Below are positions 1-8,169 of a stretch of DNA of 64,000 nt, piece by piece. The stretch comes from Nostoc sp. PA-18-2419. GTDB lineage: Bacteria > Cyanobacteriota > Cyanobacteriia > Cyanobacteriales > Nostocaceae. The stretch is from positions 1-64,000 of the forward strand of contig NZ_SZNH01000011.1 in the NCBI RefSeq assembly GCF_005869855.1, written 5' to 3'. Every line of letters starts with the position of its first letter. Within the stretch, counting starts at the first letter, position 1. A program made the position numbers and the translations under genes. Below the pieces are notes generated by a model, which did no database searches, was not told the DNA's origin, and worked only from the letters and a program-made list of their open reading frames with translations.

Positions 1-1
1 A

Positions 2-277
2 ATTTTATTGATTGCAATCGCCTACACAATTGCAGTTTTAGCTGGTCGCAAATCCCGAAAAATGGGGCTACAACAATATATTGGTCGCATTCAAGAATTA
101 AAGCGTTATACACGCCGACATAGTACTTTTTGGATTGGATTATATGGGTGTTTATGGGTAGGTGCTATGGAGTTTTGGTCAGATTTGGCGATCGCACTTG
201 TGCATCTCAAGCCTAGTAAACTTCCCTATTTTCAACGGGGTCTACGTGCTATGACCCTTATTCAATCAGCCTTCTAG
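2..277 (+). CDS. transposase C-terminal part (cut by window edge)
   Basis: The reading frame is open from the first complete codon, so the gene starts outside the window and only about 91 residues are visible. The end of the protein (short hydrophobic stretch, then a basic RIQELKR segment, RRHSTFWIGLYG, and a closing FQRGLRAMTLIQSAF) resembles the C-terminus of IS4-type DDE transposases common in Nostoc. No catalytic residue falls inside the visible part, so I cannot say if the element is intact. No terminal inverted repeat was recognised downstream before the next gene. A call of transposase is likely, the exact IS family is a guess. Confidence 0.6.
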   Translation: MLLIAIAYTIAVLAGRKSRKMGLQQYIGRIQELKRYTRRHSTFWIGLYGCLWVGAMEFWSDLAIALVHLKPSKLPYFQRGLRAMTLIQSAF

Positions 278-340
278 CCTCCTTGTCACCCCGTCAGGAA
301 TCATACTAGTGCCATTCGCGTTACATAGGAGGCTTAAAAC

Positions 341-964
341 ATGAAAGTCCTAGTTATAGGAGCTGCTGGCAAGACCGGTAGAGCTGTAGTCGAGCAGGCT
401 GTGGCCGCTGGTCACCAGGTCACCGCCTTCGTTCACAAAGCTGAGGAATACGAGGTCTCAGACGTTCGCGTCATTGAAGGTGACGCTACTGACAGTGCCA
501 CGATGAACGCAGCAGTCCTCGGTCAAGACGCTGTTATTGACACGATTGGTGGCAAAACGCCTTACAAGGCAACTACACTCGAATCGAGCGCCGCCAACAC
601 AATCATCGCTGCCATGCAGCGAAACGGTGTGCGCCGTCTGGTGGTAACTTCCATGCTTGGCGAAGGGGATAGTGAGGCGAATGCCACCCTGTATGAGCGC
701 TTACTTGTTTCGACCTTTTTGCGCGGCGCGGACAAGGACAAAGCGGCAATGGAGTCCGCTGTCGAGTCAAGCGGTCTAGACTGGGTAATTCTTCGCCCAG
801 CCCTCCTCGCCGACGACCCTGCCACGGGGAACGTTCGAGTCTTCGATGCTGAAACGGGCGAGAAGGCCCATAAAATTACACGTGCCGACTTAGCTTGTTT
901 CATGCTTGCCCAGCTTGACACTAACGAATATCTCCATCAAGCCGTTACTATCGCAAATAGCTAA
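341..964 (+). CDS. NAD(P)H-binding protein, atypical SDR (NmrA/YtfG-like)
   Basis: A 207-residue protein of one Rossmann domain. The N-terminus MKVLVIGAAGKTG carries the GxxGxxG dinucleotide motif of atypical short-chain dehydrogenases, and the middle LDWVILRPALLADDP segment is typical of NAD(P)H-binding NmrA-like proteins, many of which are sensors or quinone/flavin reductases rather than classical dehydrogenases. A ribosome site TAGGAGG lies 9-10 bases before the ATG. Base composition is clearly more GC-rich than the neighbouring genes and codons are unlike them, as in the following small gene, which suggests the two arrived together. Substrate unknown. Confidence 0.75.
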   Translation: MKVLVIGAAGKTGRAVVEQAVAAGHQVTAFVHKAEEYEVSDVRVIEGDATDSATMNAAVLGQDAVIDTIGGKTPYKATTLESSAANTIIAAMQRNGVRRLVVTSMLGEGDSEANATLYERLLVSTFLRGADKDKAAMESAVESSGLDWVILRPALLADDPATGNVRVFDAETGEKAHKITRADLACFMLAQLDTNEYLHQAVTIANS

Positions 965-1096
965 GAACTCTTCGACTACGCTCTCTTTTTGGGGTCAGCA
1001 GCGTGTTTGTTGAGGCTTCGGTGTCTGGTTGACCAGGCGGTATGCCTCCTTTTTTGTCCGGTTTTCACAACCTAGCTAGCTAAATAGAGGTGATAT

Positions 1097-1399
1097 ATGC
1101 AATATCTCGTTATCTTTACACCCAAACAGAAATTCGAGACTGACGGAATGCCCTCTGACTTTCAGAAACGGGAACTAGAAGAGCAGGCGCAAGCGCAAGT
1201 CCTTTACGCACAGGGAGGTCTCCGTCAAGTGTGGGCGCTGGACACGAAAAACCGTGGCGCAGCCGTTCTCTTTGAAGCGGAGTCACTGGAGCATCTGCAA
1301 AAGATGATCGACAGCTTTCCGCTGATCAAGGTTGATTACGCTGACTACCAAATTTTGCCGCTCGCGCCGTATCCAGCATTCGCGAAGAAGTCCGTCTAA
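1097..1399 (+). CDS. muconolactone-isomerase-like small protein
   Basis: A 100-residue protein with the ferredoxin-like pattern of the muconolactone delta-isomerase/YCII-type family: N-terminal strand MQYLVIFTPK, a helix rich in Glu/Gln (ELEEQAQAQVLYAQGGL), strand QVWALDTKNRGAAVLFEAES, helix HLQKMIDSFPLIK and a final DYQILPLAPY. Such proteins often sit beside NmrA-like oxidoreductases, as here 132 bases after one. The pair shares a raised GC content. A GAGGTGATAT ribosome site precedes the ATG. Whether it is an enzyme or only a dimeric alpha-beta barrel protein cannot be told from sequence. Confidence 0.7.
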   Translation: MQYLVIFTPKQKFETDGMPSDFQKRELEEQAQAQVLYAQGGLRQVWALDTKNRGAAVLFEAESLEHLQKMIDSFPLIKVDYADYQILPLAPYPAFAKKSV

Positions 1400-1579
1400 T
1401 TGTTGCGACCACCATACCATAGAAATTAACCCAAACCAGACTCTTGGACAATGGATGCTCATACTTTAGATGTGTTTACCCTGGTAATTTGAGTTGATAA
1501 AGCATTTATTCGCTGAAACTTAGATTTAGTAATGATTTGAGTATCCTTAATATTTTCTTGACGAATCAGATCTCAGAGA

Positions 1580-2572
1580 TCATCTTTTAGCTTTTTTAAT
1601 AGTTACTGCTTTGAAAGTACTTAAACTGTGATGTTGAAAAAAGCTCCAAATTGCCTTACTGGCATTAAAACCAAGCTGAATATTTAACCGATTTAATTTC
1701 GGATCGGTTGAAGCGCCACCAGGCCAGAAATGCCCACCGTTGACTACAGCGAACTGCAAGACTTCTGAACCGTTTCTACAACCCGAATAACGAAAAGTTT
1801 TGACTCCTAAGTGATTATGAGATTTAGTTGGAGCTAGGTGTTGAGATTGAGATGATGAAGTGCATTGGTCATGTCTTCGCCAAAAATTTATGGTTTCTGG
1901 GATAGAAACTAGTGCCTCTTTTTGAGTAATAGGATCGCCATGATAATGTACACTCAAATCGTTCGTACCATTAATCATCATCATTGATATCGAAACCGTC
2001 GGCTGACAGCTACGTGCAAATCGAGCGCTTAGAGAGCCAGCTACTGATGCAAAAGCAGCAATTTTATTCGGCAGCTTACAGGCCAAAGCTTGAGTGAGTA
2101 TCCCACCTTGAGAAAAACCAGTGGCATAAATTTTCCGAGTGTTAATATTTCTAATTTGCTCTATATGCCCAATCAAAGCTGCAACAAATGAAATATCATC
2201 CACTTTTTGTTTGACATGACCTGTAAAGCTCCATTGATGGTCAAGTCCATTTGGATAAACTGCAATGAACCCGAATACCTCTGCTAAATTATTGAAGCGA
2301 GAAATTTTAGCAATAGAATTGCCGCTGCCATTATCTCCATGAAACATTAAAACTAATGACATCGCATGTTTAGGATTATAAGATTTTGGCGTATACATAT
2401 AGTATGTACGTAACTTTCCTTGGTTTGTTAATCTTCCATAATTCTCGCCTCTAAAGATTTTTTCTCTAGGTATACTTTTTGCTTCTATTTGAATGGAATT
2501 AGAGCTAACAGCCAGAGTAGTTGAGAGTAAGCTAAGGAAAATATATTTAAAACAACTAGATTTTTTATACAT
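1580..2572 (-). CDS. exported PHB-depolymerase/feruloyl-esterase family hydrolase (LpqC-like)
   Basis: A 330-residue alpha/beta hydrolase with an N-terminal signal peptide (MYKKSSCFKYIFLSLLSTTLA). The nucleophile motif is GFSQGG, the acid is probably the Asp in NGTNDLSVHYHGD, and the base the His in NGGHFWPGG; MFHGDNGSG supplies the oxyanion region. This set is that of the polyhydroxybutyrate depolymerase/LpqC esterase family that cleaves polyester or feruloyl esters outside the membrane. I chose the ATG at 2572 because the frame runs 21 codons further upstream without a better start and this one begins the signal peptide, with AGAGGG 12 bases before it. The left inverted repeat of an IS remnant ends only about 10 bases upstream, so the native promoter is probably lost or replaced. 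Confidence 0.8.
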   Translation of the reverse strand: MYKKSSCFKYIFLSLLSTTLAVSSNSIQIEAKSIPREKIFRGENYGRLTNQGKLRTYYMYTPKSYNPKHAMSLVLMFHGDNGSGNSIAKISRFNNLAEVFGFIAVYPNGLDHQWSFTGHVKQKVDDISFVAALIGHIEQIRNINTRKIYATGFSQGGILTQALACKLPNKIAAFASVAGSLSARFARSCQPTVSISMMMINGTNDLSVHYHGDPITQKEALVSIPETINFWRRHDQCTSSSQSQHLAPTKSHNHLGVKTFRYSGCRNGSEVLQFAVVNGGHFWPGGASTDPKLNRLNIQLGFNASKAIWSFFQHHSLSTFKAVTIKKAKR

Positions 2573-2583
2573 TTGTATATATA

Positions 2584-3090
2584 TCCCTCTTCTGTCACTT
2601 TCCGAGATAAGCAAGTAGTTCAGGAGTGAAATCATCCAGAAGCAAAAAAGGTTTAAATTGGTTCATGGCAGAAATTAGATGATTAAATCCTAGCAATAAA
2701 TGAGAATTTGGGAAAATATCTAGCCAGAGATAAATCAGCCAAAATAGTAAAAGAGGTTGGACAATTAAACGAAGACCATTAAGAGTATTCTTCCATCCAG
2801 AATCATAATTCCATTGTTGATGATTAGAAAAATCTACACAATCAATACAAATACTATCTTCTACCTCTGTTTCAATTTGAGGAGCTTGATTTAAGCATAA
2901 GAAAGGTGGAGAACTTAAACTAATCATTGTGTAGACATAAAAAATAATCTCCCACCATCTCTCAATATGTTGGAAATTTGTAAACCTATAATCTGTCCAG
3001 CCCAGTTCCTGTTTACACTGCCGAAAACCATATTCTACCGATGTTCTTAATCCATTTATTTAGAATACTCGGAAAGTGACACAAGAGGGA
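2584..3090. mobile_element. internally deleted insertion sequence with terminal inverted repeats
   Basis: A 507-bp element bounded by 23-bp inverted repeats, left 2584-2606 and right 3068-3090, which match at 22 of 23 positions (core GTCACTTTCCGAG). The two flanking bases TA on both sides also fit the symmetry and may be part of the repeat or a short target copy. Inside is only the C-terminal part of a transposase on the minus strand. The element therefore cannot move by itself but both ends needed for mobilisation in trans look intact. Confidence 0.8.
2595..3066 (-). pseudogene. transposase C-terminal remnant (DDE, IS701/IS4-like)
   Basis: Reading from about 3066 the frame is open for about 156 residues with no start codon where one is expected: RTSVEYGFRQCKQELGW, then DYRFTNFQHIERWWEI, and later LRLIVQPLLLFWLIYLWLD and LLLGFNHLISAMNQFKPF. 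The VEYGFRQCKQELGW block is the region that follows the catalytic Glu helix in IS4/IS701-like transposases. The two N-terminal catalytic aspartates are absent because the 5' two thirds are deleted. The stop codon lies inside the left inverted repeat, as is usual for compact IS elements. Confidence 0.75.
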
Positions 3091-3119
3091 TAGCTTACAG
3101 CACAGCATAAATAAATTAC

Positions 3120-3252
3120 TCATTCTAAATCAATAAACCGCTAGCTGTATAGTAATTACATTAGCTAAGCGGTAGCGATAGCGAAGCGTTAGCGACGGAG
3201 GAGCGTCGGAACGAGCGTCATTACGAATTACGAATTATCCCAAGTAGTACTA
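3120..3252. repeat. dispersed intergenic repeat, copy 1
   Basis: This stretch and 8090-8169 share the same order of blocks: CATTC-AAATCAAT-AAA, TATAGTAATTAC, repeated TTACGAATTACGAATTA, and the end CCCAAG-AGTACTA. Copy 1 additionally carries the 70-nt module described separately. Both copies end at the stop codon of a minus-strand gene, here the Ser/Thr kinase. Confidence 0.6.
3167..3236 (+). repeat. 70-nt repeat, copy identical to 61971-62040 inverted
   Basis: Begins AAGCGGTAGCGATAGCGAAG and ends ATTACGAATTACGAATT. By direct comparison its reverse complement equals positions 61971-62040 over all 70 bases. It is GC-rich, built from short imperfect inverted parts (AGCG/CGCT), and unlike its AT-rich surroundings. 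A looser relative seems present at about 33395-33480. Confidence 0.8.
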
Positions 3253-5379
3253 ACGTGTGATCTGCGGTGGATTGGTAGAATTAGGAAGTGGGATAGTTGG
3301 TACAATTACAGACTTTGGTTTTTCGGCTTGTAGTTCAATTTGGGCTTGGTCGCGGGCGTTTATTGCTTGATGATAATTAGGCTTATATTTTATAGCTTGA
3401 TCGTAAGAAGCGATCGCATCTTGATAGCGTTGCAATTTTGATAGAGCATTGCCTCTACTATACCAGCTTTCGTAATGGCCTGGTTGATAACGAACTGCTT
3501 TATCATAAGATGCGATCGCTTCTACGTATTTTTGCAAATTATATTGGGAATTACCCAAATTATACCAAAGTTGATAATCGTTTTTCTTCAAATTTGCTGC
3601 TTTCTTATACGATTCTATTGCTGCTTCGTAACGTTGAGTTTGATGCATTGACCAACCCATGTTATACCATGCTTGATAATTACTAGGATTATATTTAATT
3701 ACTTGATTAAAAGATTCAATTGCATCCGGGTAACGTTGTAAATTCATCAGAATATTACCTCTAGACAACCAAGCTTGATAAAAATTTGGCTTGTATTGTA
3801 CTGCTTTATCATAAGCTGTAAAGGCATCTTCATAGCGTTGTAAATTAACTAGAGCATTCCCCCAATTGTACCAAGCTAAAACGTAGTCTGGTTTCAATTC
3901 AACAACCTTTTGGAAAGCGGCGACCGCATCTTGATATCGTTTTAGATTTTGTAAAGCCAATCCTTTTTTGTACCAAGCTTCAAAATCATCTGATTTTAAT
4001 TCAATTGCTTTTTCATAAGATTCAATTGCTTGGTCATATTGCCCTAAACTACTTAAAACTTCTCCTTTTGCATTCCAAATTTGGGAATTTTTGTTATTTA
4101 ATTCTAAGGCCTTGTTAAAAGAGGCGATCGCTTCTTGATAGTGCTGCAAATTTCCCAAGACAAAACCTCGTCCAATCCAAGCTTCTAAATAATCAGGCTT
4201 GATTTGAATTGCTTTGTCATATGCTGCTAGAGCTTCTTTATATTTTTTTAATTCCAAAAGCGTTCTGCCTTGACCATTCCATCCTTGAACATAATCTGGT
4301 CTAATATTAACTGCTTTTTCATATACTGCTAACGCTTCTTGATAGCGTTGTAAATCAAAAAGCGTATTTCCTTGTTTAGATAATTCTATGGCATTACTAG
4401 AATTAATCTGATTCAAAATAAATATTGATGCTACCCCACTCAAGCCAAACAAAAGTATTATTAATAATAACTTCTTGAATAAACCTTTTTTTGTTTGAGG
4501 ATTTTTTATCTTATTTTGTGGGACAATAGGAGTCAACGCTATTGTTTCAGCCGGGGGTTGTGTTAACTCTTGTAGCGCTTTTAATGCCACCTTTGCTGAA
4601 GGGTAGCGTTGTCGAAAATCATAGCACACCATTTTATCTAAAAATTGAGCAAAATCTGGTGTAACTATGGTTTTATTTTGCCAAATAATTTCATTATTTT
4701 CGGCATCTTTTACCATTTCTTCGGGAGATAATCCAGTCAGAGCTTGAATAGCAATTATCCCTGTAGCATAGATATCACTGCTTAATTTTGGCGTTCCATG
4801 AGCCTGTTCGCTAGCAATATATCCAGGTGTACCAATAGCAACAGTACATTGAGTTGAATTTTGGGGAGTAATAACTTGAGTAGCAATTTTTTTAACTGCA
4901 CCGAAATCAATTAAGATTAACTTGCCATCTAGCTGGCGTCTAAGAATATTTCGGGGATTGACATCGCGGTGAATTACATTTTGTTGATGGACAAATTCTA
5001 AGATTGTTAAAATTTCTTGTAGAAGCGAAATCACTTGGTCTTGATTCCAGGTTTTCCCTGGTATTAATTCTTTACTTAAGTCATGACCTTCAATTAATTC
5101 CTGGACGAGATAAAATTCGGCATTTTCCTCAAAATAAGCTAAAAGTTGGGGAATGCGATCGTGAGTACCTAATTTGTACAAAACTTGAGCTTCTGTATCA
5201 AATAAACGCCTCGCAGTTTCTAAAGTCACTGGGTCATTTGCTTGGGGTTTGAGTTTTTTGACTACACATAGAGGCGAACCAGGTAATTGAGTATCATAAG
5301 CAACAAAAGTTTCGCCAAAACCCCCACCTCCCAAGTTACTAATAATTTGGTATCTTCCAACAAGTGTGTTTCCCAGCAT
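3250..5379 (-). CDS. Ser/Thr protein kinase with C-terminal TPR repeats
   Basis: A 709-residue membrane protein. Residues about 8-275 form a Hanks-type kinase: glycine loop GGGGFGET, ATP-lysine in CVVKKLK, catalytic loop HRDVNPRN, metal DFGAVKK and activation end GTPGYIASEQ. A transmembrane helix (LLLIILLFGLSGVASIFIL) follows at about 305-325, then ten 34-residue TPR units, each with the W-x2-G-x3-L and Y-x2-A pattern, which would lie outside the membrane as a protein-binding superhelix. The catalytic loop has Asn where most kinases have Lys (HRDxK). I start at the ATG at 5379 because the frame upstream is purine-repeat DNA and the usual N-terminus of this family is MLGNTLVGRYQI. The stop codon TAG lies in the end of a dispersed repeat. 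The signal sensed is unknown. Confidence 0.9.
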   Translation of the reverse strand: MLGNTLVGRYQIISNLGGGGFGETFVAYDTQLPGSPLCVVKKLKPQANDPVTLETARRLFDTEAQVLYKLGTHDRIPQLLAYFEENAEFYLVQELIEGHDLSKELIPGKTWNQDQVISLLQEILTILEFVHQQNVIHRDVNPRNILRRQLDGKLILIDFGAVKKIATQVITPQNSTQCTVAIGTPGYIASEQAHGTPKLSSDIYATGIIAIQALTGLSPEEMVKDAENNEIIWQNKTIVTPDFAQFLDKMVCYDFRQRYPSAKVALKALQELTQPPAETIALTPIVPQNKIKNPQTKKGLFKKLLLIILLFGLSGVASIFILNQINSSNAIELSKQGNTLFDLQRYQEALAVYEKAVNIRPDYVQGWNGQGRTLLELKKYKEALAAYDKAIQIKPDYLEAWIGRGFVLGNLQHYQEAIASFNKALELNNKNSQIWNAKGEVLSSLGQYDQAIESYEKAIELKSDDFEAWYKKGLALQNLKRYQDAVAAFQKVVELKPDYVLAWYNWGNALVNLQRYEDAFTAYDKAVQYKPNFYQAWLSRGNILMNLQRYPDAIESFNQVIKYNPSNYQAWYNMGWSMHQTQRYEAAIESYKKAANLKKNDYQLWYNLGNSQYNLQKYVEAIASYDKAVRYQPGHYESWYSRGNALSKLQRYQDAIASYDQAIKYKPNYHQAINARDQAQIELQAEKPKSVIVPTIPLPNSTNPPQITR

Positions 5380-5611
5380 CTTGTTTACCCACTGTAAGTG
5401 CGATGCGATCTGATTTTGATTTTGCCACAGGTTAAGGGAGAGTGGCGAAATGGGAAATGTGGGGAGATGGGGAAGATACGGGGATGAGTGGGGACGTGGG
5501 GACGCAAACAGAAGTCTCCGCATCGGCTTGGGATGATGTAAACTTCTCCTTCAAAGAGGCTCCTGCTAGCTTACTTGACAGCAGGGGTACAGGAAACGCA
5601 AAGAAAAACTA

Positions 5612-5685
5612 ATCACAAATGACAAATGACAAATAACCAATGACCAATGACCAATGACAAATAACCATTGACAAATGATAAATCC
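5612..5685 (+). repeat. short degenerate tandem repeats (ACAAATGACAAATGA type)
   Basis: About 75 bases made of 7- to 14-base variants of AATGACAAATGACCA directly before the rhomboid-like gene. The same kind of repeat appears near 34145-34190 and inside uvrA near 32257-32300. It is typical of the short repeats scattered between genes in Nostoc. Confidence 0.7.
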
Positions 5686-6393
5686 ATGATTCCTATTAGT
5701 GACAATGTTCGTTGTTGGAATAAGCCAATAATTAATTACTGGCTAATTGGCATTAATATTGCTGTATTCTTATGGGAAATAAAACTAGAATTTAATGATG
5801 AATTGGGCTATTTTGTGAATAGTTGGGGTGTGATTCCTGCCCAAATTACTAATGCAATTACAAATACTATTTTTTTGAATTATGCGGCTTGGATAGTTGT
5901 AGTTTGGCGTTTATTTTCCCTAATTTTTGGAATATTTTTGCATGGAAGTTTTAGCCAAATCTTGGGAAATATGCTATTTTTATGGGTCTTTGGTAAGACT
6001 GTAGAAAATATTCTCGGACATAGACGTTATCTAGAATTTTACTTAGCGGCTGGCGTTATCACAGGGGTGGCACAAATTATAGCTGAACCAAGTTTGACAG
6101 TACCATTGATTGGGGCAAATGGGGCGATCGCAGCAATTTTAGGAGCATATATCAGCAAGTTTCCTCAAGCAAAAATTGACTCTGTTTTGCCGCTAATAAT
6201 TGTATATATACCTATAGAACTTCCAGCCTTTTTCTATGTATTTTGGTGGTTTGTACAACAAATATTTTATGGTATCGGTAGTTTAAATATTCCTCCCGGT
6301 GGTGTAAATCAATCTAGTGCTGTTTACTGGGGGCAGATTGTAGGATTAGTGATTGGTGCAGCTTTCATGCGATTTAGGATGTTTGCCAGGTGA
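5686..6393 (+). CDS. rhomboid-fold membrane protein lacking catalytic Ser and His
   Basis: A 235-residue polytopic protein whose spacing follows rhomboid proteases: first helix (INYWLIGINIAVFLWEI), GNMLFLWVFGKTVE with the conserved loop, HRRYLEFYL, the TM4 motif, and a last helix YWGQIVGLVIGAAFM. In active rhomboids TM4 has GxSG and TM6 has a His. Here these read GANG (Asn145) and WGQIVG (Gln217), so both catalytic positions are replaced. That makes it a probable pseudoprotease that may bind but not cut membrane proteins. The ATG at 5686 was chosen because MIPISDN is the usual start in relatives; a TTG six codons earlier lies in repeat DNA. Confidence 0.8.
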   Translation: MIPISDNVRCWNKPIINYWLIGINIAVFLWEIKLEFNDELGYFVNSWGVIPAQITNAITNTIFLNYAAWIVVVWRLFSLIFGIFLHGSFSQILGNMLFLWVFGKTVENILGHRRYLEFYLAAGVITGVAQIIAEPSLTVPLIGANGAIAAILGAYISKFPQAKIDSVLPLIIVYIPIELPAFFYVFWWFVQQIFYGIGSLNIPPGGVNQSSAVYWGQIVGLVIGAAFMRFRMFAR

Positions 6394-6819
6394 GAAACAA
6401 CATACTTACTAGCAGAATTTAAAATTAAAATATGATTTATACCTGGTGAAGTTACAGCAGAATTGGTAAATTCACCAATGGAAGTAGATTCTGTGCCTAG
6501 CTACCAGACCTAGATGGTGTACTTTAGGCTTGTTGAAATCTGCTGTATCTACATCGGCGCTCTCAAACTTATAAAAATATAAATATAATAAAATTGCTAT
6601 ACATGTTGGATGAAATTATTAAATGAATTTCAGAGAATAAGGCATATAACTAGTAGCTAGAGTGCTTAATATGAAGCTATTTTTAAATTTTAAACTTTTA
6701 ATTATTTGTTTATATACCTTTTGATAGATTGTATTTTTAACCAGAAAAATCCATACTCTTCAAGCTAGGGGATGCCTACTGTTGAGGTCGGTATTGTTTA
6801 GTTATCAGCGGTACAAAAG
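6394..6819. other. intergenic, no gene seen
   Basis: AT-rich stretch between the rhomboid-like gene and the response regulator. I see no open frame with a start and ribosome site and no clear hairpin. It probably holds the promoter of the response regulator gene. Confidence 0.6.
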
Positions 6820-7362
6820 ATGCCAAATGTCAATATAGTACATGGAGAAAAAGTTGAAGTTGAAGGTATTGGAGAACAATTCAATCCAACTTTCAGCGTA
6901 AACTTACCGCTATTAGTCACAAATGAACCCATCGGACATGAGGAGAATCAGTCTTTAGTTTCTGAGTTTGACACCCCATTCAACAGAAGCACTCAAGTTT
7001 TGCTGGTGGACGATGATCTAGATATCCGGGACTTACTAACATTTATTTTGCAAGATTACGGTGTACAGGTAACCGCCGTCGCATCAGCCCAAGAAGCATT
7101 AGATGCATTGTCTAACTCGGTACCGGATGTTTTGATCAGTGATATCGGAATGCCAAAAACAGATGGTTATATGTTGATACATGAAGTGAGAAAGCGATCG
7201 CCTCAACAAGGAGGACACGTACCAGCGATCGCTCTGACAGCTTACGCTGGAGACACAAATCAGCAGCAAGCACTAGCAGCAGGATTCCAAATGCATATTC
7301 CCAAACCAATAGATCCAGATGAATTAATAAAGGCGATCACTGATTTGATGAATGCAAGCTGA
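6820..7362 (+). CDS. single-domain response regulator (CheY-like) with N-terminal extension
   Basis: A 180-residue protein. Residues about 62-178 are a receiver domain: acidic pair in VLLVDDDLDIRD, phospho-acceptor Asp in LISDIGMP, switch Thr in AIALTAYAG and the Lys in HIPKPID. There is no output domain, so it should work by protein contact after phosphorylation. The first 60 residues are poorly structured and of unknown use; they are not seen in plain CheY proteins, though they occur in cyanobacterial relatives cut from hybrid kinases. No kinase gene is adjacent, so the partner is not known. Confidence 0.85.
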   Translation: MPNVNIVHGEKVEVEGIGEQFNPTFSVNLPLLVTNEPIGHEENQSLVSEFDTPFNRSTQVLLVDDDLDIRDLLTFILQDYGVQVTAVASAQEALDALSNSVPDVLISDIGMPKTDGYMLIHEVRKRSPQQGGHVPAIALTAYAGDTNQQQALAAGFQMHIPKPIDPDELIKAITDLMNAS

Positions 7363-7432
7363 TACTAGTAACAACAAGATAGCTTAATTCTGTTTAATCA
7401 ATACGCAAAAGACAAAAATTGTGACTGGTAGC

Positions 7433-7888
7433 TTAATAAGCAGACCGAGCTAACCAATAAACGGTTATACCCAAAGCCGACCCAGCTATTACTTGAACTG
7501 GTGTATGTCCAAGTAATTCCTTAAGACGGTCTTGGCTAAAGTCTGGTTTTTCATCAAATAACTCATCAATCATTTGATTGAGGATACGAGCTTGTTTACC
7601 AGCCGCTTGGCGAACTCCTGCTGCATCGTACATGACGATGATGGCAAAAATCATTGCTAATGCAAAATCAGCAGATGCCCAACCAAGTGTTTGCCCTACA
7701 CCAGCAGCTAGAGCCGTAACTAAAGCTGAGTGGGCACTGGGCATACCTCCAGTTGTTACTAAAACACGTACATTTAGCTTGCGATTTTTGATAATCTCGA
7801 TTACAAGCTTTAATGTTTGAGCAATTAAACAAGCTGTCAGAGCAACCAGCAGCACCCGGTTGTCTAAAATGTTGCCTATGTCCTGCAT
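7433..7888 (-). CDS. divergent PAP2 family protein (DUF212)
   Basis: A 151-residue membrane protein with about four hydrophobic segments. The block TTGGMPSAHSALVTALA holds the PSAH motif of acid phosphatase/vanadium-haloperoxidase-like enzymes, and VMYDAAGVRQAAGKQA is the second conserved block of the DUF212 group. It follows crtE on the same strand, 278 bases downstream, and a link between folD, crtE and this family is common in cyanobacteria. A role in dephosphorylating an isoprenoid diphosphate is plausible from the neighbour but is only inference. Confidence 0.85.
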   Translation of the reverse strand: MQDIGNILDNRVLLVALTACLIAQTLKLVIEIIKNRKLNVRVLVTTGGMPSAHSALVTALAAGVGQTLGWASADFALAMIFAIIVMYDAAGVRQAAGKQARILNQMIDELFDEKPDFSQDRLKELLGHTPVQVIAGSALGITVYWLARSAY

Positions 7889-8089
7889 GGTATTGTGGTT
7901 AGATTAGTAATATAGAGCAGCAGTTGTTGGTTGAGGAAACATTTAGATTCAACCCAAAATCCCAAATTAAGCTAGTAAATTGCGGCAAAAATACCTCGAC
8001 CATTAAAAATAGACAAAAAGTTTATGCTGTGAACATTTGTGCCCTTTGCCTTTTTGTACCAGTACAGCGATCACGTAAATCAACCACCC

Positions 8090-8169
8090 ATTCCAAATCA
8101 ATGAAACGCTTGTGGTATAGTAATTACGAATTACGAATTACAAATTACGAATTACCCCAAGCAGTACTA
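8090..8169. repeat. dispersed intergenic repeat, copy 2
   Basis: Shares the block order of 3120-3252 (CATTCCAAATCAAT, TATAGTAATTAC, ACGAATTACGAATTAC, CCCCAAGCAGTACTA) but lacks the 70-nt module. As in copy 1 its last bases CTA provide the TAG stop of a minus-strand gene, here crtE. Confidence 0.6.
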
